A stretch of DNA of 64,000 nt, taken from contig NC_133163.1 of the NCBI RefSeq assembly GCF_040802235.1, positions 41,994,501 through 42,058,500 on the forward strand. Reading direction: 5' to 3'. Positions 12,547 to 21,886 of the stretch are shown here, piece by piece. The DNA comes from Manis javanica. Lineage: Eukaryota; Chordata; Mammalia; Pholidota; Manidae. The notes beneath the pieces are model-generated. The model was not told the origin of the DNA. It worked only from the letters and a program-made list of their open reading frames with translations, and did no database searches. The translations under genes and the position numbers were made by a program. Every line of letters starts with the position of its first letter. The first letter of the stretch is position 1.

Positions 12547-13390
12547 CTAGAGCAGTCCTTGTAAGATGCCCTGTAGAGGTTGATTGTGGGAGGCAAATTC
12601 CCTCAACTTTTGCTTGTCTGAGAATTGTTTAATCCCTCCTTCATATTTAAATGATAATCGTGCTGGATACAGTATCCTTGGTTCAATGCCCTTCTGTTTC
12701 ATTGCATTAACTATATCATGCCATTCTCTTCTGGCCTGTAAGGTTTCTGTTGAGAAGTCAGTTGATAGCCTGATGGGTTTTCCTTTGTAGGTGACCTTTT
12801 TTCTCTCTCTGGCTGCCTTTAGTACTCTGTCCTTGTCCTTGATCTTTGCCATTTTAATTATTATGTGTCTTGATGTTGTCCTCTTTGGATCCCATCTCTC
12901 GGGAGTTCTGTGTGCCTCCATAGTCTGAGCAACTATTTCCTCCCCCAGTTTGGGGAAGTTCTCAGCAATTATTTCTTCAAAGACACTTTCTATCCCTTTT
13001 TCTCTCTCTTCTTCCTCTGGTACCCCTATAATGCGGATATTGTTCCTTTTGCATTGGTCACACAGTTCTCTTAATATTGTTTCAGCTTGTATGCGTTCCT
13101 GTTCTCTGGTTTCTATTCCATCAATGGCCTCTTTCATCTTATCCATTCTGCTTATAAATTCTTCCAGAGTTTGTTTCACTTCTGTAATCTCCTTCTGGAT
13201 GTCTGTGTCTGTGATCTCCCTCTGGACTTCATCCCTTAGCTCTTGCATATTTCTCTGCAGCTCTGTCCGCATGTTTATGATTTTTATTTTGAATCTTTTT
13301 CATGGAGACTGGTTAGGTCTTCCTCTGCAGATCCTTTCTCAGGTGTAACTATCTTGGACTGGACCAGATTTTTTTGCCTTTTGCCTTTTC
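12547..13390 (-). pseudogene. L1 ORF1 remnant (RNA-binding chaperone), copy A
   Basis: ORF1p is the trimeric RNA-binding partner of L1 RNA. An open run of 241 codons (12547-13272) contains the end of the coiled coil (glutamate- and lysine-rich), the RRM-like block with RIIGVPEEEER, and the C-terminal domain with ARREWHDIVNAMKQKG and PRILYPARLSF. The normal start MKRQ lies near 13389, but a frameshift or stop separates it from the long frame. About ten residues present in the copies at 26.7 and 58.8 kb (the ERDKRISRN segment) are missing here. Confidence 0.85.
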
Positions 13391-14528
13391 ATGGTGATAG
13401 CAGTGGCTGTAGGCAGGTTGTGGGTGTGTCAGCTGGGAGAAGAAAGTCCTTTTGTGCTTGCTGGATGCCTTGCCCTTGTCTGCTGCCTGTGATGGTTACC
13501 TGCACTCCTGGAGCAGCCACTGGGTTAGTCCCCTAAGCTGCTGTGGGTGGGGTGTCCGTCAGAGTAGTGTGGAGCCCTGCGGGGAGTGGCAAGTATGCCA
13601 GGTGCGCTCCTTCGTGCTAGCAGTGACCCTGCTGGGAAGCTGTGTGGCAGCAGCGGCCTTTGGGTCTGGCCCAGGTGGCTGTGCGTTGGGCTGGGATTCC
13701 GGTCAGCTGCTGGGAGCGCACCTGTTCCCTCTGGCTCTCTGCAGGTTTGCGTGGGGCTCTTCCGTGCAGGCTTCTACTGGTCTTCTCTGACTTCACTGCC
13801 GCCAGTGCATGTGAGGCACACCTGGCTGTTCAGTTGCGCTGCTGCGGGCTAGCACAAGCCTCTCCTGCAGTGCACAGATCTGCTCTCGGTCCCTTCCTGC
13901 GCTGCCGTCCCCGGCGCGCGCTGCCACCCCCTCCTCCTCTACTGGTCCAGTGTGTCAGGGTCCGCGCCAGTTGGAGGAACAACTGGCAGGCTGCTTAGTG
14001 TCGTGAGGGGCTTCCGAGCTGCACTGCCTCCTCGGGGTTTAGGGCGCTTCAGTTTCCCCGGTATTCCCAGCTGCCAGGACAACTTCATCCCTGTCTCTTT
14101 AAGCCTTGCAGGAAGCACTTGCTTTTCTTTTGTCTCAGTGGCGCCTATTGTGGGGACCTGCCCACAGACTTTGCTTTTCTGTTTCTCTAATATCCAGCAC
14201 CCTGTGCACCTTGTGTCTGCGTTCCGGGTGCGGATTTCTAGAGCTGGTTGTTTAGCAGTCCTGGGCTTTCACTCCCTCCCCATTCCGACTCCTTTCTTCG
14301 CGCCGGGTTTTGGGGTGGGGGAGTGTTCGGGTCCTGCCTGGCCGTGGCTTGTATCTTATCCCCTTCATGTGATGCTGAGTTCTCACAGATGTAGATGTAT
14401 CCTGGCTGTTGTACTGCATCCACTGTTGTCTCTTATAGGAATAGTTGTATTTATTGTATTTTCATAAATATATATGTTTTGGGGAGGAGATTTCCTCTGA
14501 ACTACTCATGCCACCATCTTCCCAATCC
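13391..14528 (-). promoter_or_regulatory. L1 5' UTR (internal promoter region), copy A
   Basis: A GC- and CpG-rich stretch of about 1.1 kb upstream of ORF1 on the minus strand, in the place where mammalian L1s carry their internal pol II promoter. The outermost bases (14506-14528) align with the other three full-length copies. Long open frames on the + strand here (up to 171 codons) are a by-product of GC richness, not genes. Confidence 0.7.
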
Positions 14529-14545
14529 TCTTCTAAGGATCTTAT
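14529..14545. repeat. Target-site duplication of L1 copy A, right copy
   Basis: Exact repeat of 8161-8177. Confidence 0.95.
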
Positions 14546-15370
14546 AGAAATCTAACTAATGCATGAAGAAGTATCCATGGGAAAATATTTTTAGTGTTTC
14601 AACTTGGGTGCTAGGGACACATTTCTCCTCATCAACTCTTAGAAATTTCATACTTGTGTTTATTTCTTTCATTTTGATTCTTTGTGCTTATTTACAATTC
14701 CTTTTATTTTTCCTGCTGTGCTCCTCACTTTTGTTCTAATACTACCTTTTATGCTGTTACTGTACCTGAAATCCTTTGTGAAAGGAGTGAGAAGTAGGGA
14801 AAGGAAATGCTTTGTACTATACACAACCATTCCCTTACTTCTCCATTAGAGTTGACTTGTCACAATCCTGTCTTCTTAGCTTCTTCTCTGCTATTCTGTC
14901 ATACCTAGCTGTCCAGTATATTAACTACTGTATTGTGTTTGTGGAGCTCTGAGGCATTCACTTCAGATCTCAGAGTGTTGAGTTAAGGGGCTCTCAGGAA
15001 CAAGTGGTGAGATATTCTAATGGGTTGCCATTGTGTATCCTTCAAACGTATTGTTTAAATGAAGTCTTAGTGCTGGCTACAGTGCTGACCTCTTCTTTCT
15101 GTACCAGGCTCCTTAATGGGCCATTGTCATGTCTTTAAGGAGGCTAGACCTTGGCCTTAACCCCACATGGCCCTTCCTTTAGATGACAAAGTTAATAGGA
15201 AACATTTAGTAATAATAAAAAAACTGTAAAGCTCTATTCTGAAGTCAGGTAGTAGATATTGGTAAATTTTTGCAAATGCAGTGTGTCCAAACATCTTTAG
15301 AATAATCAGATCTGAATAAACTTGGTTGAATAGGCTTTTCTTTTTTTCCCCCCATTAAAAAGGATTCTGT
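14546..15370. other. Non-coding sequence, nothing recognised
   Basis: AT-rich, no exon signature and no repeat I can name. Likely intron. Confidence 0.4.
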
Positions 15371-15770
15371 TAGGTCAGGTCCTCTGAAAGCAGAGGCAAG
15401 ATGAGAATTATGTGTGCAAGAGATGTATTGGAGTCCACCTGGGAAGGACCAGGAGAAGGCAGCAGGAGCAGGCTGGGGGAGGTGGAGGGCAGGAGGACTG
15501 GGGGAAAGGGATGCAGATGATAGCTCAGGTCTGAGAATGTTTAGGCCAGGCTGACTCTGAGTTCTTGAGCCACGGTTGCCCACTGGAGGCCCCTATGTCT
15601 CCTGCTAATGGGCCTGCACTGGTACCCTGCCATGCTGGGCTGCTGTCTGGGAGCAGCCCAAGGGAAACACGGACCTGCACAAATGTGGGTCTGGGAGTGG
15701 GAAGGGGTCAGGGCACCCACTCTCCCCACAGCAGGAGAGCTCAGCAGTGCAATTCCACGGCTTTCATGTA
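15371..15770. repeat. Possible old repeat, family not named
   Basis: A GC-richer block resembling 30785-31030 in style (purine-rich '...gggaaggaccaggag...' phrases after a 'ctctgaaagcagag' motif). I could not place it in a family. Short frames on both strands look accidental. Confidence 0.25.
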
Positions 15771-15774
15771 GATC

Positions 15775-16224
15775 TCCCTAGGGGGGTCCACGGACTTGGA
15801 AGGTAAAAATTACATCCTTATTTTCACTAACCTCTAACTAAATTTTAGTGTTTTGTCTAAGTATGAGTGGAGCCAGTAGCCATAGTATTAGCAATATATG
15901 TGATTTTCTCATCAATAAATATTACTGATAGTGTCTTATCAACATAATAGGTGTCACAGATATCTCATTATGTCATTTATGCTCCTCAATACTTTGAAAT
16001 TATGGTAGTTACTAGACCTACCGCTAGACCTTCCTATTTAATGAGAGAAAAGCAAGGCATATTTACTGCTGTGTCACAAATAAAATAATTCGATAATGGG
16101 ATCTAAATATAATTGCTTCTTTAGAGTTTTATATTATTTTATGCATTTATAAACATTATTCCAAAATGGGGTCCAGAGTCTTCATCTGACTGAGGGGTCC
16201 TCAAAAATGGTTAAGAACCTGTCT
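15775..16224. mobile_element. Non-autonomous DNA transposon relic with inverted ends
   Basis: The left part 'ggggggtccacggacttgga' and the right part 'tccaaaatggggtccagagt ... ggttaagaacctg' are the two ends of an AT-rich mammalian DNA transposon relic that I recognise by its text, without being sure of the family name. The inside is AT-rich with no transposase frame. Confidence 0.5.
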
Positions 16225-16329
16225 TATAGCTAGCATTTGGCAAGACCACATTAATGACATTACCTGGCTCCAGATGTATGAGAACAATATCCCCAGCCCT
16301 CAGAAGAACATAATATCATGGAAGATGAT

Positions 16330-16710
16330 TGATTAATTCCAGTGTCCCCCGCTGGCCAGGCCCTGTGCGGTACTGGAGCTGCAGCTGTGAGCACACAGCA
16401 CTGTCCTATCTCAGAGAGTTCACTCAGCTATCTGGAAAGGGAGTCATTAAACCAGACAGTTATGATTATGTTACCTTGTGTGTGATGCTAATGATATGGG
16501 AACCATAGGATGCTCTGGGGTGTGGGGGGGTGGTAAGCCATGTGAAGAAATTTAGATTTTTCCCCAAAGGCAATAGGAAACTTTGGATGAGTTTTAGGAG
16601 GGAGTGATGTGATCAGATTCCCTTTCAGAAATATTGCTTGGAAAGAGACAAGGGAGGTGCTTGCAGTGATAAGGTGCAAAAGTAGTACAGGCTGGGACAA
16701 GACAACGTCA
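16330..16710. repeat. Ancient dispersed repeat, same family as 2020-3160
   Basis: 'aggaaactttggatgagttt' followed by 'gagtgatgtgatcagattcc' parallels the 2.3-2.6 kb block. The family is not named. Confidence 0.4.
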
Positions 16711-17716
16711 AGAAAGACGATTCAATTTTTGTGTGATTTTCTTTTTCTCTATGTGAATGACTGGGTCTTGAATTTCAATTTGTTAGTGTATCATAAACTG
16801 CATTAAAATGGTGGAAGCATCTTTTTTAGTGTTAAGATGTACATAGAAACTGTAGTTCTCTCTGAAGTCTATTGCAGATGCCTCTGTGTGAACATGAAAC
16901 CTCACACAGATCTTAGAAAAAAAAAACATTCCTCTATAATTTTGGACCAGAGAAAGTGGATGCTGTTTAGTTAGGTTCTCTTACTTGCTGCTGCACTGAG
17001 GGCCTCTAGATTTCTACATTAAAGGAAAAATAAACTTATCATTAATAATGTAGATAGTTATCTTGCCAATTAACAAAAGAGCCCTAGCTGCTTCTTCATA
17101 AACTCATAAATGGGCTCCAGGTTTGTTTGTTACTAGGTAAAAACAAATCCATTTTGGTTAATGGCTAATTCAGGGCCATGTACAGTTAGGCAACTCATAA
17201 AAGTGTTTGTATGGAAAGGAGTCTCTGGGTTAATCAGATTTTATTTCTAGTGTCTAATTGATGCTCAGAGCTTTGGGATTTAATTACATCTCCTGAAAAA
17301 AATACAATTCAATTTCTCTTCCTCCCTTTTTAACATAACTGTAGTCTTCATTTTAATTGACAATATGCAAGGCTTTATAGATATTTTTCTGACACTGTAC
17401 CTGGTAGCTGCTAGATAATAAATGTTGGACTCTTTTTCTAATGGAATGAAAACATATCAAATAGGAAACCTAGATAAAACTTTGCTTCTGGTTCCTCTGT
17501 TTCTTGTCTAGCAGTTGACTTTGTACTTTTTACGATTACTCCAGAGAAGTAAATAAGTTAACTCGGAAATTGCTTTACTGTGAGAGACTCCTGTTGTCTG
17601 GTCATCTAGGCAGGCTGACTTAAAGGTCCTGCTGGGTGTTTCTCTAGGGGGGAGTACAGTTAGGAAGGCATCACATGGGGTCTGTGGCACAGTATGTGTG
17701 TGGGTAAAATATGAAT
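16711..17716. other. Non-coding sequence, nothing recognised
   Basis: AT-rich sequence with no coding signal. A weak L2-like 3' end may be present near 17395-17435. Confidence 0.35.
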
Positions 17717-18300
17717 TCTAACCTTTCCACAGTGGCTGCACACTTCACATTTTGACCAGCAATATATGAGGGTTCCAATTTCTCCACATTTTGCCAACAC
17801 TTGTTGTTCTTTGTTTTTGTTTGTTTGTTTTGTTTTTCATTAGTGGCCTTCCTGGTGGGTGCAAAGTGGTGTCTCACTGTGGTTTTGATTTGCATTTCCC
17901 AAAGACTACTGATGTTCAGCATCTTTTCAGGTGCTTGTTGGTCATGTATATACATACCAAACATGGATAAACTTCAAAAACATCGTGTGAAGTGAAAGAA
18001 ACCAGCACAAAAGATCACATGCTGTATGGTTCCATTTATATGAAGTGTCCAGAATAGGCAAGCCCATGGACACAGAAAGCAGGTAGTGGTTGCCAGGGTC
18101 TAACAGGATGGGAGAATGCAGAGTGACTGTTTACTGGACACAGGGTTTCCTTTTCGGGTATTAAAAACACTTAGGAATGAAAAAGAGGTGGTGGTTATAA
18201 ACCATTGTGAATATGTCAAATGTTAATGAATTATAAGCTTTGAAGTGGTCAGTTTTAGGTTATATCAATTTTACTTACCTCAATACATAGAAAACAAAAA
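17717..18300. mobile_element. Old L1 fragment with 5' inversion (twin-priming pattern)
   Basis: 17717-17945 is antisense L1 ORF2 (reading 'ttccacagtggctgcaca', 'aatttctccacattttgcca', 'ggttttgatttgcatttccc'). From about 17950 the sequence switches to sense L1 near the 3' end ('catgctgtatggttccattt', 'gtggttgccagggtc') and ends in an A-rich tail near 18285-18300. Head-inverted, tail-sense is the usual product of twin priming during L1 insertion. Confidence 0.75.
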
Positions 18301-18756
18301 CACCTGGTTGGAAGTGGAGTCTGCATTTCCAGTTCCAGAAACATGACTGACTGAATGAGCATGGATTTCTATCCTATTACAGAGAAATTCTGTATAAATT
18401 GAAACAAAATTTTAAAAGATGCACCTGAGCTTGAAAGAAAGTCACTGTAGTAAGAGGCGGCAACTTGAGGCCCAGCAGTCATTTCCTGAGAGGAGGCTGT
18501 AGTGTCTTGGGGCAGCACTGGACCATATATAGATGCTGAGGTGAGGGCAGAGTTAAACACCAACATGGGGTCAAGAGACATGGGAACAGCAAGGGAACAG
18601 CTCTCTTCCCAAGGCTTTGGGTGGGAGAGAAACGTGACCCTGGTCATGCAAAAATCCACTACTCAGAAATTAACATACAACTCTGTAACCCCATTGTGCT
18701 CAGCAAAAGCAAACAGGAAACTGCTCATCTGTGGTGACACTTCTGCAATGCAGGGT
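18301..18756. other. Non-coding sequence, nothing recognised
   Basis: No coding or repeat signal I can support. Confidence 0.35.
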
Positions 18757-19160
18757 TGTGGATAAAGTGACAGTTCCTGTGGCCAGGATTCTCACCTGGC
18801 CTGGTTGGCTAGCACACTACACACGTGTGGGCAATACCTTGTTATTGACTATATAATGAGCTCTTCCCAGTGCTCTGGGCGACATGGTGACACAGTTGCA
18901 AGGCTGCAGGAGGGCAGAGACAAGACTGGAGCGGTGGCAGCACTGAGGACAGAGACTGAGAGGGCTGTGCAGGCAGAGAGGCCCAGAGGCAGACACCGGC
19001 TTGCTGCATGCAGACTCTCTCTGAGTGGATGGGATTCTAGTGATTGACCTGCCACCATGGGAATAAAGTTGGGTATAACCCTTTCATCCCAAGAACGTTC
19101 CATTGTCATTCTTTGGTCTCATTGAATCCATAGTGAACTTGCTCGGGGCTGAAACCCACT
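18757..19160 (+). mobile_element. LTR-like sequence, sense arm of an inverted pair
   Basis: A TATA-like box (TATATAATGAG, 18851-18861) is followed about 200 bp later by AATAAAG (19062-19068) and a T/C-rich stretch with 'cattctttggtctcattgaa'. That order is what U3-R-U5 of an endogenous retrovirus LTR looks like. Bases 18757-19054 are mirrored by 19309-19613. Internal retroviral genes are not seen beside it. Family unknown; the LTR reading is inference. Confidence 0.5.
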
Positions 19161-19308
19161 GGCAAGACAAGGGTGCACAAAATTCTCAGTGAAAAATAAT
19201 CTCCACTAAGTTCACATGAAAAATGACAGATCACACAAGGAAATATTCCAGCATGAGGGAAAGGAAGTAAATGTAACTGACAGGAGGTTTAGCATGTCTT
19301 TAGCATCT

Positions 19309-19613
19309 GTGGCAGGTCAGTCATTAAAATCCCATTCACTCAGAGCAAGTCTGCATGCAGCAAGCGGGTCTCTACCTCTGGGCCTCTCTGCCTGCACAGC
19401 CGTCCCCTGGCCCTTTGTCCTCAGCACTGCCGCCACTCCAGCCTCTGCTCTGCCATCCTACAGCCTTGCAGCCATGCCACCGTGTCATCCAGAGCACTGG
19501 GTGGAGCTCTTTATATAGAGTCAATAACAACGTATTGCCCTCACATGTGTAGTGAGCTAGCCGACCAGGGCCAGGTGAGAATCCTGGCCACAGAAACTTT
19601 CATTTTATCCACA
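19309..19613 (-). mobile_element. LTR-like sequence, antisense arm of an inverted pair
   Basis: Reverse complement of 18757-19054, with moderate divergence and small indels. For example 'cctggccacagaaactttca' mirrors the 'cagttcctgtggccagg' stretch, and 'gtggcaggtc' mirrors 'gacctgccac'. It stops before the AATAAAG part, so only the upstream portion is present. A loop of about 254 bp separates the arms. Confidence 0.6.
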
Positions 19614-19694
19614 GCATCTCAAGAACCTAACAAAATAGAAGAATGTTTGAAATAATTAAAGAGTAAGGACATGAGATTGGCTCTACTGCCTTAA

Positions 19695-19708
19695 TAAAAT
19701 GTTTCTTT
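19695..19708. repeat. Target-site duplication of the L1-ERV composite (copy B), left copy
   Basis: TAAAATGTTTCTTT recurs at 27699-27712. The right edge of the left copy runs into the T-run, so the exact length is uncertain by a few T. Confidence 0.9.
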
Positions 19709-19715
19709 TTTTTTT

Positions 19716-20032
19716 GAGAGGGCATCTCTCATATTTATTGATCAAATGGTTGTTAACAACAATAAAATTCTGTATAGGGACTCAATGCACAGTCATTAAT
19801 CAACCCCAAGCCTATATCTCAACAGTCTCCAATCTTCTGAAGCATAATGAACAAGTTCTTACATGGTGAACAAGGTCTTACATAGTGAATAAGTTCTTAC
19901 ATGGTGAACAGTGCAAGGGCAGTCATATCACAGAAACTTTTGGTTTTGATCACGCATCATGAACTATAAACAATCAAGTCAGATATGATTATTCCTTTGA
20001 TTTTTATACATGATTTATATGTGAATCCCACA
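19716..20032 (-). mobile_element. Retroviral LTR remnant (U3 to poly(A) site), copy B
   Basis: On the minus strand a purine tract (AAGGGAGAAA, 20042-20033) is followed at once by TGTGGGATTC, as at the start of a 3' LTR. The LTR has tandem 'catgtaagaactt'-type units (19857-19915) and AATAAA (19739-19734), and ends about 20 nt later at the poly(A). No U5 is present, so the sequence stops where an LTR-terminated transcript would be cleaved. The LTR reading is inference from this layout. Confidence 0.6.
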
Positions 20033-20040
20033 TTTCTCCC

Positions 20041-20082
<42 letters not shown>
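20041..20082. repeat. (ATT)n microsatellite
   Basis: About 14 uninterrupted ATT units next to the polypurine tract. The copy at 52361-52378 has only about five, so it expanded after the copies separated. Confidence 0.95.
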
Positions 20083-20084
<2 letters not shown>

Positions 20085-20651
20085 TTTAATAAAATGCTGA
20101 AGTGGTAGGTAGATGCAAGATAAAGGTAGAAAACATAGTTTAGTGCTGTAAGAGGGCAAATGTAGATGATCAGGTGTGTGCCTATAGACTAAGTATTAAT
20201 CCAAGCTAGACAAGGGCAACAAAACATTCACGGATGCAGAAGATTTCTCTCAAAACAGGGGGGGGTGAGGTTCTAAGCCTCCCCTCTGTTGGTCCCCAAT
20301 TTCTCTCCTGATGGCCCCCCTGCGACTGTGCCTTTCTTAGGTTGTTCCTCCCTTGAGGAATCTTACCCGTCTCTGAATAACCAGTCATCTTCTGGGGCCA
20401 TACAGGGAAATGTAAAGTTGGTAAGTGAGAGAGAAGCAATATTCTTTGAAAAGGTTAGCTTTTTACTTTGCATATTTATGCCCTGTCGCTTCTATGCCCA
20501 GCATTTGTCTTGAGGTATCTTTACCACTTGGAAGAATTACAATACTTGGTAATTTTTTATATGAGGCACTAATTCTATTTAAGAGTTGTAATTAGGAAGG
20601 AAGAAGAAAAGCTTTAGAAGTAGAAGATGGAAGAAAACATGGGAAGATTGA

Positions 20652-21170
20652 TTATTTCTTTGACATATCTTCTTGTAGAGTAACATAAGCATGTATAGGT
20701 TTTAAACTACTAATTAAATTGTGCACATACATTAACATAATAGGAATAAAGCTACATAACAAAAGCAGACCTACAATTACCAGCCATATCCAGTGAAACC
20801 AAGAAAACCAGTTAGGTACCCTAGGCATTTGTGAAAGCTTATCATTGATATGATGGATATTGTCTAACTGAATTTGAATACTTTGAGAAAAATCAGACAA
20901 ATTAAAACAACACATTCCTGGGAACTGTTCACATCCCATGTGTTCTTTTAACAGTAGATAGTCTATAGTCGCACGATTTTGGAGCACTGCAACTTGCACT
21001 TCTCCTAATTCTTGGTTGAGTTCCAACAGTATAGATCCAGTCAAATTTGTTGTTTTACTGTATGCACAGGCCAGCTTAGATATCACCTTCTTCATTCCAA
21101 TGGCAAGTCCAGGAACCGGTGGGATGACTGCAGCTACAACTGCAGCAGCGCCAGGATCTTTGTTGAAGTT
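20652..21170 (-). pseudogene. Endogenous retrovirus env, transmembrane subunit remnant (copy B)
   Basis: Open for 147 codons from 21095 to the stop at 20652, and readable further upstream to about 21170. It carries the hallmarks of a retroviral TM subunit: a small-residue-rich stretch upstream (VPGLAIGM) where the fusion peptide would lie, a heptad region, an LQNRATIDYLLL segment in the place of the immunosuppressive-domain-like motif, the CX6CC motif (C-EQFPGM-CC) that links SU to TM in gamma/D-type Env, a tryptophan-rich membrane-proximal stretch, a membrane span (about residues 105-127 of the open run) and a short tail. The SU part and the other retroviral genes are absent. It cannot make a functional Env on its own. 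Confidence 0.8.
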
Positions 21171-21375
21171 TTTTGATGTTTATCTTCTGGAATGACTCTT
21201 CCAGAGGATGTTGATGTTGGAAGTTCTTCTTTATATTGTATCTTTATTCATTTTCTGTGTAACCAAATTAGGCTTTGATCCTCTGTATAAACACAAACAA
21301 ACCCTTTGCCCACACTTTGATATGACCTTTATACCATTGTGAAGAACCTATTGGAGATCACCACACAGGAACTGC

Positions 21376-21390
21376 TTTTTTTTTTTTTTT
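21376..21390 (-). repeat. Internal A-run within the composite (copy B)
   Basis: Fifteen T on the + strand (A on the element strand) between the 150-bp spacer and the env segment. The other copy has 13 at the same place (53677-53689). It looks like a former poly(A) tail. Confidence 0.8.
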
Positions 21391-21540
21391 AAGAGAAAGG
21401 AATATTATCAGAAAAATGCACTTCCATAGCTGGTCATCTGACACCCTTTGAAAGATCAAAATTAAGGATATGTAAAGCATGTATTAATCATTGATTTGAA
21501 GTTAGTTTTATCCTATCAGGGAGTAATCCCCCTTTTCTTT

Positions 21541-21562
21541 CTATTGTTTTTTTCTTTTTTGT
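21541..21562 (-). repeat. A-rich junction at the L1 3' end (copy B)
   Basis: T-rich on the + strand exactly where L1 copies at 8.2 and 29.3 kb end in their tails. This marks the original L1 poly(A) position, beyond which the transduced sequence starts. Confidence 0.75.
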
Positions 21563-21886
21563 TTTCATTAATCTACAATTACATATTATGTTTACTAGGC
21601 TCTCCTCTATACCAAGTCCCCCCCATAAACCCCATTACAGTCACTGTCCATCAGCATAGCAAAATGTTGTAGAATCACTACTTGTCTTCTCTGTGTGGCC
21701 CAGTCCTCCCCTTTCTCCCACTTACCACATTATGCATGCTAATCATAATATCGCCTTTCTTCTTCCCCCCCTTATCCCTCCCTACCCACCCATCCTCTCC
21801 AGTCCCTTTCCCTTTGGTACCTGTTAGTGCATTCTTGGGTTCTGTGATTCAGCTGCTGTTTTGTTCCTTCAGTTTTTCCTTTGTTC

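Larger units (their letters stand above)
8178..14528 (-). mobile_element. Full-length L1 (copy A), antisense, inactive
   Basis: About 6.35 kb between exact 17-bp duplications. On the minus strand it runs: GC-rich 5' UTR (about 14528-13390), ORF1 (13390-12547), ORF2 (12382-8537), 3' UTR and an (AAAT)n tail at 8178-8211. The 5' end lines up with those of the L1 copies at 27.7, 45.0 and 59.3 kb, so it is not 5'-truncated. Unlike the two other minus-strand long copies it ends directly after the L1 3' UTR. Frameshifts and stops break both ORFs. It probably lies in an ARMH4 intron, antisense to the gene. Confidence 0.95.

Noticed and set aside
13243..14467. Several overlapping + strand open frames of 97-171 codons
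   Set aside because: They lie in the GC-rich 5' UTR of the antisense L1 copy A, overlap one another in all frames and match nothing.
18502..19518. Open frames of 80-100 codons over the inverted repeat
   Set aside because: They are mirror-image frames of the same LTR-like arms on opposite strands, so they arise from the repeat.
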